Positions 33,859-44,307 of a stretch of DNA of 64,000 bases are shown piece by piece (position 1 is the first letter of the stretch; every line of letters starts with the position of its first letter). The DNA is taken from positions 90,800,111-90,864,110 of the forward strand of contig OX393549.1 of NCBI GenBank assembly GCA_947650365.1. The letters are read 5' to 3'. Below the pieces are notes generated by a model that worked only from the letters and a program-made list of their open reading frames with translations, had not been told where the DNA came from and did no database searches. A program made the translations under genes and the position numbers. The stretch is from Chamaelirium japonicum. Its lineage: Eukaryota > Streptophyta > Magnoliopsida > Liliales > Melanthiaceae.

Positions 33859-36725
33859 ATGGCCTCCTCCGGTAATTCAAAGAAGAGTGCAGTTCCTCCC
33901 AAGAGGAAGGGGAAGGAAATTGTTGAAGTCTCATCTGTCCCGAAGGGCCGTGGCAAAGGCAAGGCTGAGTTGATCGAGCTTGGTCAATTGGGCAAGAGGC
34001 ACCAGGGAGTGGGGTTTGCCTCTGTACCTTCCCGTCCGGAGCACATCCCCAAAGCAAGATTTGTTCTTTGCCCGCAGCTGCCTCTGTCGGCGGAACCGGA
34101 GTTTGGGTATAATATTGGTGGCAAACTTACTGACTTGAAGAGGGAGAAGCTGCAGAAGTTGCTAGCATGTTTCACAGAGGGGAAGTCTCGACCAGCGCTT
34201 CCGGGAGTTATATCTGCTTTTGGTGTCGACAGGCGGACAATCTTCATCACGTATGCGAGCAAGGAGCAAGTGATGGGAACCATCGTCACCATTGGCCAGC
34301 TCAACTGTGGACTGCGCCTTCCATTGCCGCCTTTTGCCGCGAGATTGCTGAACACCTCCGGTCTTTGTCCCGGGCAGGTCACTGGAAACTCCTGGAGGAT
34401 CATCTACGCTTTCTGTCGCGTAGAGTCTGACTTCCAGAAGGAACTCAGGGAATATTATTCCAGCCTCCCTGATGGTGAAGTAGCCCGGATCGAGCTGGGG
34501 TATTTCTTCTATAATTATCGATGGGCTTGGAGGAAAGATAGCCCATTCTACAATCTGACGGGTGTCTCTGCCCTTCGCCCGATTATTGACACCATCGGCT
34601 CGGACAAGCTCTACACCGACTGGCCGCTATCAGTTACCAGTGCATGGACTCCTCTGTCGGTACCTGAGACTCCCCGGTACAAGGTGCACAAAGAGGTAGA
34701 TATGTACTGTGCAGGAGGAGCTCTCTCGTGGTCTTCGGAGCGAGTGGGGGCTATTGACAATCTTTTTCTGGAGCTGACATGCGGGACTCGATCATGGAAG
34801 CAATTCTCGAATTGCCCGGTTCGACACGGCAATGCCAACCTCCTCCATCGATCGAAGGTTCGTTATGAAGATAACGAAGTCATCTATTCCGATTATGAGG
34901 AGGACCCTCAATCCGGTAAAATTGTTAGAAACATCCGGGTCGAGAAGAAGGCGTACGGAGCCAGGCGTACCTTACCCTCAGAGGAGAAACTGGTGATCCG
35001 TCGCCAAGGCCAGGCAAAGAAGAAAAGGAAGGTCTATGTTGAGGAGGAGGAGAAGAAAGATGAAGAGAAAAAGGGGGAAGAAGAAGAAGAGGAAGAAAAG
35101 AGAGAGGAGGAAGGTGGAGGTGAAGAGGATGAGGGTGGCGATGATGATAACGATGATGATGCTGATGACAGCAATGGCAGCGACGAAGGAGGAAATGAAG
35201 ATGATAAAGATGATGAAGATGGGGGTGATAGGGATACTCCTCCCACCCCCCCTGGAGGAGATGGTGGAAATGGGGTTGGTAAGGGAGAAATTCCTCCCAC
35301 CCCCACTGATGGTGGCCAAGGACATGGGGGTGGCGAGGAAGAAATTCCTCCCACCCCCACTGGTGGGGATGATGTGGACTCACAACCCATCCTTATTGAC
35401 GAGGCTAAAGCCCGTCGTATGGAGGAGGTTATGGATGTGGAAGGCGACGGCAAGAAAGCACAGCCCGTCTTCCACTTCGAGGAGTTGAAGAAGCGACCAG
35501 TTCGCTTCAAGATCAAGTTTTCGGGGAGCGGTGGGGTTGGAAGCAACCCTACGCCCCTCAACCATATACCCCCAGATATGCCTCGTCTTGAAGGCCCGAC
35601 TGCAAGCGGTGGTTTGGAGGTTGAGCAGCCTCCTCCTCCCTCGCACTCTCTGGCTGGGGAGATGGCAGCCCTTGTGGCTGGGCTCGAGCAGCCACAAGGT
35701 GAAGAGGGGATCTCACCTCTTCGGGGCATTCCCTCTCCAGCCCACATAGAGAGAGGAAGTCGTGTGGGGGATGAGACTCCCCAACTCCAGAAGAAGCCGA
35801 CCCCCTCTAAAGAGAAATCTACCTCAAAGGGTAAGAGCTCTGGCCATGGGAAGGGAAAAGAGCATAGGGTCGATGCCTCAGGTATTCGGAATGATTCACC
35901 ATCTTGATTGCTTTGTCTTTGAAGTTGAAAATATTCTAACTCTTTGAACTCTTGTGTTGATTGCAGGTACGCCTGTTGGCTCGACTCAGAAGATAAAGAA
36001 TTTGGGTGATGCTGACATCAACCACCCCATGGCTGTAATCCGGAAGCTCTGCAACCTTCCGGGGGCTACTCTGGATGAAGCCTTCGACAGGCTTGAACTG
36101 GTGGTAGGTGCATCTACTTGATCGATCATTCGAGTTGTATCTTCAAAATAATTCTAACTCTTTTGTACTTTTGCAGAACTCAGCAGTTTTGATAGTAGCA
36201 AGCAAGCTCTCTAGGAAGGCGGAAGAAATGGAAGCTTCAGCTGAAGTATCCCGTTTGACAGCTGAACTGAAGGCTACCTATGAGGAGAGGGACAAGTTGA
36301 GGGAGGTGCTGTCCTCAAAGAAGGAGTTTCTCAAGGCCAAGATCGAGGAGCTTCGCAAAGAGAAACTGGAGAGCAAGGGGTTGCAGAACCGTAACGAGGC
36401 ATAGGGTCATGAACTTGAATCCTTGAAGAATCGGCTCTGCAAGGTTGAGACCGTGTCTAGTGATCGTGCAACTGAAATTAAGGAGCTGAAGGAACAACTT
36501 GCTGCCCAGCATGTTGCCTTTGCTGCCCGAGAGGAGACCTCCAAGAAGAAGTTAGAGTATGCGCTATCTGAAGTCAAGAGCTACCGGGAAACAGCCGAGA
36601 AGGCGATGGAGGCACTTAGGGCCCATGCCAGCAGTGTCCGATCTTCAAAGGCTTCGGTTGCGAGCAAAGCTCGCGCTGGATCCGAGGGAGAAAAGTCGCG
36701 TGTGCAAAGTGTGGCAAAACCTTGA
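33859..36725 (+). CDS. Spliced antisense gene of element B (gypsy-type transposon protein family)
   Basis: I read three exons: 33859-35881, 35967-36103 and 36177-36725. The introns are GTATTC...TTGCAG and GTAGGT...TTGCAG, and the frame stays open across both junctions. The ATG at 33859 has a good plant context (CGAATGGCC). An earlier in-frame ATG at 33700 would add 53 unconvincing residues. Residues about 50-270 resemble the PF04195 family (putative gypsy type transposon), with LNCGLRLPLPPFAARLLNTS and NSWRIIYAFCRVE. Next come a lysine/arginine stretch, a long glutamate/aspartate region with DGG/PPTP repeats, and a C-terminal coiled coil. A single TAG at 36402-36404 cuts the coiled coil. Such genes are known on the strand opposite to gag-pol in some Tat elements, with unknown role. 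Confidence 0.78.
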
Positions 36726-37352
36726 GATCTCCCATCTTCTTTTTTGTTGTTTACACTTGTAAGCTCTTGATATGAAAAAGCTCACTCCTATACTTGACAA
36801 TTTTTGATGATAGAAATCTTTTTGGTGTTTGAAAGTTGGATGTCTCTTGAGTTGAATGTCTTCGAATATCATGTTCTGGATAGCATTGGAATAGATACAA
36901 TCTTTTGAATGTAAGGGGTCGAGTCGCAACTCGATTACCCAAACTTGTTGTAGCTTTGAAAATTGAATTTGAATTCGTGTAACACTCGTATGTGAGGGGC
37001 TGAGTCGCAACTCAAGCACCCAAACCTGTTAGACGATATCGAAATTGATTGAAATTGAATATTAAAATTGAAGGTCAGTTTAACATTTGTAAGTAAGGGG
37101 TAGTGTCGCAACACAAACTCCCCAACTTGTTAAACCGACCAGTGACTTGAAGGTTGCTTTGAATGACAACCTGAAATAGTTTTAACATTTGCCAGTAAGG
37201 GGTTGAGTCGCAACTCTAACACCCAAACTTGTTAAAAGACCTGGTAACTTGAATATGGATAATTTGAAACTGCTTCAGAACTTGAATTGAAAAGCTGAAC
37301 ACTTGCACATTTGAATATTTGGAAAAGAACTTTATTCATCATGGCCTTTACA
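36726..37352. repeat. Degenerate repeats between antisense gene and integrase
   Basis: GTAAGGGGTCGAGTCGCAACTC and variants recur at about 36912, 36991, 37092 and 37195, each followed by ACCCAAACTTGTT. The GAGTCGCAACTC core is a near palindrome. The two genes converge here, so the block lies between the 3' ends of the antisense gene and pol. Confidence 0.65.
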
Positions 37353-38522
37353 TCATGGATAGAACAATTTAAGGTGTTTAGAATTCCAAGCTCGTGGCAA
37401 TCTATCTCCTTCTGGTGAGATCAGTCGATAAGAGCCTTTGCCTCCCACTGATTCGACAATATATGGACATTCCCAATTGGGAGCAAGCTTCCCACTGCTG
37501 TGTTCCTTCGTGTTGTAGAAAACTGCTCTAAGGACCAGACTGCCAATTTGGAATTGTCTCTTGTAGACTTTCTCATCGTAGGCTCGTTTGATCTTCTGCT
37601 GGTACTTGGCCACACGAAGGGAAGCTTGGTCTCGTAGTTCTTCAGAGAAGTCTAGATCATTGATCCGAAGCTCTTCGTTGATTCCTTCTTCAACTGCCCT
37701 GGTCTTCAGAGTACTTGATATGTTTTCTGTTGGGAGTACTGCTTCCGATCCATATGTTAGACGAAAGGGTAAGAACCCTGTTGATCTTCTCAGAGTTGTG
37801 CGATACCCCCAAAGGACTTCAGGTAGGACCTATTCCCATAATCCTTTCTTGTCGTTGAGTTTCTTCTTGAGTATACCAAGAATAGCTCTATTTGAGGCTT
37901 CAGCTTGACCATTGCATTGAGGATATCTTGGAGTTGAATAGAAAAGCTTGATTCCGTTGTTCAGACAGAAATTGCGAAACTTGTCAGAGTCGAATTGAGC
38001 TCCATTGTCAGCGACAAGAACTTGAGGTGTGCCAAACCTTGAGAAGATGTTATGTCGAATGAACTTGATCACTTCATCATCGGTCTCTCGGAAGAGGGGC
38101 ACAGCTTCGACCCATTTGGTGAAGTAATCGGTGGCTAGCAACAGATATTTCTTTTTGCTAGGAGTTGGTGGAAAAGGCCCCAAGAAGTCCAACCCCCATT
38201 GATGGAAGGGTCATGGACTCGACAATTGGTGAAGCTCATCTGCAGGGAGATGGATAGCTCGAGCGTGTCGTTGGCATGGCTCGCATCTTTAAACAACTTG
38301 GCGAGCATCTTTTGCCATTGTAGGCCAGTAGTAACCTTGTAGCTTCGTCTTGGCTTCAAGAGATCTTCCTCCCGAATGATTCCCACAAGCTCCAGAGTGG
38401 ATATCAATCAGGATTGCCTGTGCTTGCTCGGGACCAAGGCACTTGAGCAACATCCCGTTGTGAGATTTGAAATATAGATCTTCTCCTTGAATAGTATAGC
38501 AAGGAAGTTTCCTTTGAAGTCT
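37353..38522 (-). CDS. Element B integrase
   Basis: A zinc-binding H..H...CEPC motif at about 38370-38240 precedes the rve core. The core has GLDFLGPF, LATDYFTKW, VLVADNGAQF and GQAEASNRAIL, so all three acidic catalytic residues are present. A C-terminal part (KRAYDEKVYKRQFQIGSLVLR, GSYRLISPEGDRLPRAWNSKHLKLFYP) ends at a stop at 37353. There is no chromodomain. Stops near 38283, 38212 and at 37830 (after KGLWE) break the frame. Homologous coding resumes in frame after each, so they look like recent point changes. It would join element cDNA to the chromosome. Confidence 0.82.
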
Positions 38523-39206
38523 TCAGGCTTGATTGGGATCTTCTGGTACTTTGCCATATTTGAAGAAGTCAAAAATTGACTGTCTCCAATCTTCAAATTC
38601 ATTTGCAGTAGTAAGGTTCAACATTAATTGATCTCCACCCCCAGATCTCTTTGTAGTAGCAAGGATCTGTTGATCGGGGATGGTCTTGGGCACTTTTTGA
38701 TAATCGATCTGTATTTGCCTTCCTCCGAGTGAGTCTCCAAGAACTGAGGCAGCATTGGCTAAGGTTTCTGCTTCTCGGTTCTCTGCTCTTGGGATTTGAA
38801 TGAATTCAGTATTAGTAAAACGTTGTTGAAGACGTCGTACTAAGGCTAAATAGAGTTGCATTCTTTCTTCTCGAGCTGTATATTCTCCATTGATTTGCCT
38901 TATGATCAGCTGGGAATCGCTGTAGACGATGATTCGATCTACCCCCAGGGATTCAGCCATTTCGAGTCCGGAAATGAGTGCTTCGTATTCGGCTTCGTTG
39001 TTGGTGGCATTGAATCCGAGGAGAGTGGCCTTCTGGAGATGATCAAGTTCAGGGGATACCAAGACTATCCCAGTTCCCGAACCGATTGCACTTGAAGCTC
39101 CATCAGTGTAAAGCTTCCATGGAGGAGTTGCAGCAATAGCCTCGAGACTTGGATCAATTTTTGTTGCAAGATTGATTGGAGGATTATCCTCATCTTCTAA
39201 GCGCAT
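38523..39206 (-). CDS. Element B archaeal-type RNase H domain
   Basis: The open frame has the blocks PWKLYTDGASS, GLEMAES with NNEAEYEALI, YSDSQLIIRQINGEY and AENREAETLANAAS. This is the second RNase H that marks Tat elements. The last block has glutamate where D is usual. It is separated from the reverse transcriptase frame by one TAG (39219-39221), and ends at a TGA (38523-38525) that reads through into integrase. Confidence 0.85.
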   Translation of the reverse strand: MRLEDEDNPPINLATKIDPSLEAIAATPPWKLYTDGASSAIGSGTGIVLVSPELDHLQKATLLGFNATNNEAEYEALISGLEMAESLGVDRIIVYSDSQLIIRQINGEYTAREERMQLYLALVRRLQQRFTNTEFIQIPRAENREAETLANAASVLGDSLGGRQIQIDYQKVPKTIPDQQILATTKRSGGGDQLMLNLTTANEFEDWRQSIFDFFKYGKVPEDPNQA

Positions 39207-39221
39207 GTCGACATCTTCTTC

Positions 39222-40601
39222 CTAAGTGATGGGGTCTTCAACTGGAAAGTCAGCTAGAAAATCAGCAACAGCTTGACCTTTGATAGAAGTGTGAGATTCG
39301 AACTGAATCCCCAGAGCACTCATTTCGATCACCCATTTGGTCATTCGACCAGCTTTGTCAATGATATCTTTGAGCGGGTGTTCTGAAATGACAGTGATCT
39401 GGTGGGAGACGAAGTCAGGTTGGAGACGACGCGATGCAGTGAGCAAGGCCAGGATGACCTTCTTAGTTTTTGAGTAGCGAGTTTCAGCCGGAAGAAGAGT
39501 GTGGCTGATATAATAGACTGGATGCTCGATGCCTTCTCTTCTACTGACTAGGACCACACTGATTGCTTGATCGGTCACGGCGAGATAGAGCCACAAGTCT
39601 TCTTTTGGAAGTGGAGCAGTCAGGATAGGAGCTTGCACCAGATATTTCTTAATGCCTTGAAAAGCTTCTTCACAAACAGGACTCCATCCCGATGTATCTG
39701 CCTTTCGCAGCTTGTCGAAAAGAGGCTTACACTTGTCGGAGGACTTTGAGATGAACCGATTGAGGGCAGCAAGTCTTCCAGTGAGGCGTTGCACTTCCTT
39801 CCGATTGGTAGGCGATGGCATGTCGATGATAGCTCGAATTTGGTCGGGGTTAGCCTCAATACCTCTTCTGGTCACAAGGTGACCCAGAAATTTGCCCGAT
39901 TGAACTCCAAAAGCGCACTTGGCAGGATTGAGCTTCATGCGATACTTTCGGAGGACTTGACAGGTTTCTGCCAGATCGGATAGATATTTTCCTCGAGTGG
40001 AACTCTTGGTGAGGAGATCATCGACGTAGACTTCGACGTTGCGACCGATCTGACCTTCGAACATCTTTGTGACTAACCTTTGATAGGTGGATCCAGGATT
40101 TTTGAGGCCGAATGGCATTACATTGTAGCAGTAGAGACCTCGGCTAGTCACAAAACATGTCTTCTCTTGATCATCCGGATGAAGCGGAATTTGATTGTAT
40201 CCAGAGTACCCATCCATGAAAGACAATAGCTCGTGGCCAGCAGTGGCATCGACGAGTCTATCAATCCTTGGCATGGGGAATGGGTCTTTGGGGCAAGCCT
40301 TATTGAGATTGGTAAAGTCAATGCAGACTCTGACCTTCCCATTCTTCTTTGGAACAGCAACTATGTTGGAGATCCAAGTAGGATACTCTACTTCACGAAT
40401 GAAGCCTGCTGTGAGTAACTTACTGATCTCCTCTTGAACAGCAACTTGTAGCTCTGGTCGGATGGTGCGTGGCTTTTGCTTGATAGGCTTCACTTCTTCT
40501 TTGATCGCAAGTCGGTGACAAGCGTCATCTGGATTGATTCCAGGCATGTCTTCGAAACCCCAAGCGAAGACGTCGATATTGGACTGGAGGAAGGATACCA
40601 T
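39222..40601 (-). CDS. Element B reverse transcriptase and first RNase H
   Basis: The 459-codon frame has the lead-in NIDVFAWGFEDMPGI. The reverse transcriptase blocks follow: AGFIREVEYPTWISNIVAVP, RVCIDFTNLNKACPKD, FMDGYSGYNQI and GLKNPGSTYQRLV, with an intact catalytic YVDD in VEVYVDDLLTKS. After it come CEEAFQGIKKYLVQAPIL and a degenerate RNase H (HPVYYISHTLLPAETRYS). It copies element RNA into DNA. Compared with element A, where the same site reads YVND, this copy should be catalytically sound. Confidence 0.92.
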   Translation of the reverse strand: MVSFLQSNIDVFAWGFEDMPGINPDDACHRLAIKEEVKPIKQKPRTIRPELQVAVQEEISKLLTAGFIREVEYPTWISNIVAVPKKNGKVRVCIDFTNLNKACPKDPFPMPRIDRLVDATAGHELLSFMDGYSGYNQIPLHPDDQEKTCFVTSRGLYCYNVMPFGLKNPGSTYQRLVTKMFEGQIGRNVEVYVDDLLTKSSTRGKYLSDLAETCQVLRKYRMKLNPAKCAFGVQSGKFLGHLVTRRGIEANPDQIRAIIDMPSPTNRKEVQRLTGRLAALNRFISKSSDKCKPLFDKLRKADTSGWSPVCEEAFQGIKKYLVQAPILTAPLPKEDLWLYLAVTDQAISVVLVSRREGIEHPVYYISHTLLPAETRYSKTKKVILALLTASRRLQPDFVSHQITVISEHPLKDIIDKAGRMTKWVIEMSALGIQFESHTSIKGQAVADFLADFPVEDPIT

Positions 40602-40754
40602 GTCTCGCGCTTCTGCGTCGCTAAGACCGGTACCAATAAATGTTTGTCGAGGGAGATCTCCGTCGCCGATGTTGATTGGGATGATCTCTTCAATTGAAGG
40701 TGAGGCTTCCCATTCGATTGGTGGGGGTTCGGTCAGCGGAATCTCCTTTGATTG

Positions 40755-41228
40755 CTATTTGGAAGAGGGACCAGCTTCATCTCGTGGCCGCTTTGGAGGA
40801 GCAATATTGATCTTTCGATCTGTTTTAGCCACAGCAGCCTCACAAGACCTCCCAGCTTGCTGATCGCCTTGAATGCAGACGATGCCTTCTCCCGTTGCAA
40901 ACTTGAGAAGTTGGTGATAAGAAGAGGAGATGGCATTGATCTGGTGGAGGAATGGTCGCCCGAGAATGGCGTTGTAGCTAGACACTCCTTCGACTATTGC
41001 GAATCTCACCGAGACTCGAGTCTCTCGGCTAAGATCGAGTGTGAATCTCGATTCTCCCACCGTGATGCTTTGTTCGCCGTTGAAGCCAGTGATCACGGTC
41101 AAGACGATGTCGAGGCTTGAGTATCTATGTCCCAGACGCTTGAAGCAATCCGAGAACATAATTTCGATGGAGCTCCCGGTGTCGATGAGGATTCGGTTGA
41201 CGGTGCTTCCGTCGATGAGGAGTTTCAA
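40755..41228 (-). CDS. Element B aspartic protease
   Basis: The start reads KLLIDGSTVNRILIDTGSSIEIMF, with the canonical D-T-G-S-S active site. AILGRPFLHQINAISSSYHQ is the second conserved block. The frame ends at a TAG (40755-40757). The linker to the reverse transcriptase continues in frame after it, so the stop is probably a point change. The protease would process the gag-pol polyprotein. Confidence 0.85.
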   Translation of the reverse strand: MKLLIDGSTVNRILIDTGSSIEIMFSDCFKRLGHRYSSLDIVLTVITGFNGEQSITVGESRFTLDLSRETRVSVRFAIVEGVSSYNAILGRPFLHQINAISSSYHQLLKFATGEGIVCIQGDQQAGRSCEAAVAKTDRKINIAPPKRPRDEAGPSSK

Positions 41229-41240
41229 GACCAGAGGGTC

Positions 41241-43223
41241 TCAGTGGGGAGTATGAACTCCTTGAAGGTCGGAGTCGTTGAAAACAATGGATGGCCAAGA
41301 CAAACCTTCGATAGGCTTCTCGATCCAGGTATCCTCCTTGTTCGCAGCAGAACGAACGTGGAAGATGCGTCGAACTTGCCGATCCACTTCCTTCCCGGTC
41401 AAAGTTTGATTGTGCAATGTTCCATGAATACCAAAGACATTGGCATTCACAGAGATAGGTTGCCGGTTGGAGGAGACTTGATGGACCCAACACACCTCTT
41501 TCCCCTTTGCAGAGGCTCGAAGTTGATCTTGTCCGCCTTCGACGAACTCTTGAAGATGGCCTTCTCGCAATAAGTCTTCAAGATGGAATTTCAGCCGATA
41601 GCACCGGTCGGTGGAGTGGCCGTGATTTCGATGGAATTCGCAGTAGACCGTTTTGTCCGCTGTGAATTTGGAGTTTGGCTGAAGAGGATTGGGCCTTCGA
41701 AGGAATTCCTCGTGTTGAATGCGGTCGAGTATCTGCTCGGTTGGTAAATTCCACTCGGTGAAAGTGGTCTTCGTTGGAGATCGGCGTCCGTCATTCTTTG
41801 ATCGCTTGTTGGTTGGAGGAGCTACTGCTTCAGCATTGTGGGCTTTGGCAGCGTACTTGGGAGCTTCTCTTTCCGCCGGTCTTCGCTTCGTTTCTCGCCC
41901 TTTGCGAGCGACTTGATCATCTTCAACCTCAATCTCTCTTTGGATTCGATCGAACATAGCACCCAGAGAAGGAGGGGGATTGCGGATGAAGTCGTTGTAG
42001 ATGTGTAGATCAAAGCGGAGGGCGTTCTGGAAAGCCAACATGATGGCTTCATCATCCAGATGTCTTCCAGAGAGAGCAGCATGCTCGTTGCGAAATCTCC
42101 TTGTGAAATTACGGAGAGTCTCGCTAGCACCCATCCTTAGCCGATAGAGGGAGTCGAGCTTCTTCTCTGGCTTCAGATTGAGTTGATAGTGCTGCACAAA
42201 GAGGTTAGCCAAAACACCGAACTGGGTGATGGACCCAGCTCGGAGATTGTGATACCAATCGAGTGACGGCTCATCGAGACTTCCGGCAAAAGTGCGACAA
42301 AGCACGTTGTTCTCTTCTTCGTGCGGTGTCAAGGCTTGCTTGAAGGCAAGTATATGGAGAGTCGGATCTCCTTTGATGCAGTTGAATTTGGGGAGGATAG
42401 GAGTTCTCCATCCCCTCGGAAAAGTTGACTCGAAGAGGCTTCGATGAAGAGGTCCGGCGGAGGAATACCCATCCCTACGACCATGTCCTCGACCTAGATG
42501 TGGGTCAATAGGCAAGATCGCAAGATCTTGCTCAGGCATTGAAGTATTTGCCGGTTGAAGTTGGTGTCGAAGGTCCGATCCAATTCCACGTTGAAGTGGA
42601 ATGGAAGGGGAGATTCTACTCTTTGAAGGAGCGCCTTTCATTTGGTGCTTCCTCGGCGTGTCGAGCTTTGAAGGTGCTTTTCTGTCACAGTTGCGACCAG
42701 AAGAGGATTGGGAGGACTCGTCATCGAGGCGATCCCAAACACTCTGCTTTCACGGGGCAGCAGAGGGAGTTAGGTCGCGACAAATCCTCTCGAGGGCAGT
42801 AGTGCCCATTGATCTCCGTTGCTCGGAGTGGGTTGAATGTCGCGGAAGATTGACCCTCTCACTTGTAGAGGGGATAGGGAGAGCGATCCCAGCCTCGGAA
42901 GCCGCTCTCTTAAGAGCATCCCTCTCAGCAGTGAGGGTGGCATTCTGCTTTGCCAATTGAAGCAATTGGAAGTCGATCGCAGAGATTTGATAGGTCGATG
43001 GAGGGTCTTCAGCAGGAGCGGGGGCAGTTTGCCCAATCGACTGTCGTGCGGGATGGGCGATAGGTCGATCGACAGATCTTCCACTCCCTGAGCGAACCCC
43101 CATCTCAGGAACAGCAAGGGGCTGTCCGAAGTTGAGCCTTTGACTCATTGATCGAGTCTCAGGACGAGCTTGTTGTTGAGTGTTACTTCCTTCTGGTTGA
43201 CCCTGGTGCTTAGTTTTCGCCAT
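41241..43223 (-). CDS. Element B gag
   Basis: The frame starts at the ATG at 43223 (MAKTKHQGQPEG), 148 bases from the primer site. It is cut by one TGA at 42750-42752 and continues to a stop at 41241. The N-terminal third is proline- and serine-rich with a short coiled coil (QLLQLAKQNATLTAERDALKR). The core reads LPKFNCIKGDPTLHILAFKQ, CRTFAGSLDEPSLDWYHNL and FVQHYQLNLKPEKKLDSLY. A knuckle (CEFHRNHGHSTDRC) of the Tat gag type follows. Gag forms the cytoplasmic particle. Confidence 0.87.
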
Positions 43224-43370
43224 TCAGAGAGCGAAGGGTGCAACAAGAGTGCCAACGTCTGATCAGTTGTCTGATCAACTGAGGGGGCGAGGAAGTTTGG
43301 CTATCAGGATCGGTTGTAGGCTCAACCGATCTAGTAGTAGTGGAGAGAGCTTGACTTTTCGCTCGGATCC

Positions 43371-43384
43371 CACAGACGGCGCCA
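43371..43384 (-). promoter_or_regulatory. Primer binding site of element B
   Basis: TGGCGCCGTCTGTG on the minus strand starts three bases from the LTR end (TCCCCCACA). Its TGGCGCC start is common among Tat elements. Confidence 0.75.
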
Positions 43385-43387
43385 AAC

Positions 43388-44307
43388 TGTGGGGGAAAAT
43401 CTTCGTGCCGACCCGAAGACCTCGCCTCACCAGTCAATTGAGGTTTCGAGTCGAAGAGATCGTTGTTCGATCTGTTGATTGAAGTAGCTGCTTTTGATAT
43501 GCAAACAGAGAGGGAGATACAATCAGAGAGTTGACACGAGAGATGTGATCTCGGAGTTCAGCCGAAGCCTACGTCTCCGTGCTATAGGGAGCAACCCGAA
43601 TTCACTAACACTTTTATCGGAGTGATCTCGACAGGCCGAGTCTCACTGAAGACACATTGATCTCTTCGAAGGAGAGAAGAAGATCAAAAAGAGTTAAAGA
43701 TTGAGAGGGTTGGCACTTCCAGAACTCTGATTTCTGAAATCAGATATCAGATGATGATGACACTGATCTTCCTTTCTGGATTCTCTCTGGATTTGAAATC
43801 GGATCCTTTTACATTCAAAGGCTCTGCTATTTATAGGATTCTCTGGTGGTAAATGGCGGTTTCTGCTGCAGTATCTGGGGATCCTCCAGGTAAAGCTGGT
43901 GGGCCCCGCTACCGTCTTCTGGGGGTTTCCACAGGCTATTGGGCCCACCAGGCAGGGCCGGTGGGTCCCGCGATAGTCTTCGTGGGCCCACCAGGCAGGG
44001 CCGGTGGGTCCCGCTGTAGTCTTCGGGGGCCCACCGGGCAGGGCCGGTGGGTCCCGCTGTAGTCTTCGGGGGCCCACCGGGCAGGGCCGGTGGGTCCCGC
44101 TGTAGTCTTTGGGGGCCCACCTGGCAGGGCCGGTGGGTCCCGCTGTAGTCTCCGGGGGCCCACCAGGCAGGGCCGGTGGGTCCCGCTGTAGTCTCCGGGG
44201 GCCCACCAGGCAGGGCCGGTGGGTCCTGCTGTAGTCTCCGGGGGCCCACCAGGCAGGGCCGGTGGGTCCCGCTGCTTGCAGATTTCTTACCAAAATTTGC
44301 ACCCACA
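43388..44307 (-). repeat. 5' LTR of element B (920 bp)
   Basis: It matches 30467-31342 closely. The extra length is one more copy of the ~43-bp U3 repeat (about eight here). Both ends match TGTGGG...CCCACA. TSD copy GTTGG follows at 44308. Confidence 0.92.
43827..43835 (-). promoter_or_regulatory. TATA box of element B 5' LTR
   Basis: TATAAATAG on the minus strand, conserved at 30906-30914 in the other LTR and at a comparable place in LTR C. Transcription of gag-pol would start a few tens of bases to its left. Confidence 0.6.

Larger units (their letters stand above)
30467..44307 (-). mobile_element. Element B: youngest Tat-lineage Ty3/Gypsy retrotransposon
   Basis: Two nearly identical LTRs (30467-31342 and 43388-44307) are flanked by the perfect 5-bp duplication GTTGG (30462-30466 and 44308-44312). 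I count about ten substitutions in the first 560 bp of LTR alignment. Minus-strand order is LTR, primer site, gag, protease, reverse transcriptase, RNase H, archaeal-type RNase H and integrase. Next come a spliced gene in the opposite sense, a tandem array, polypurine tract and LTR. The domains keep their key residues, but at least six in-frame stops are present, so the copy is not fully autonomous now. Confidence 0.93.

Noticed and set aside
34978-35747. Serine-rich frames on the minus strand under the antisense gene
   Set aside because: They mirror the acidic GAGGA-rich part of the plus-strand gene and have no independent support.
33859-36725. A host gene captured by element B
   Set aside because: The PF04195-like domain and its position opposite to pol are typical of Tat elements, so an element-borne gene is more likely.
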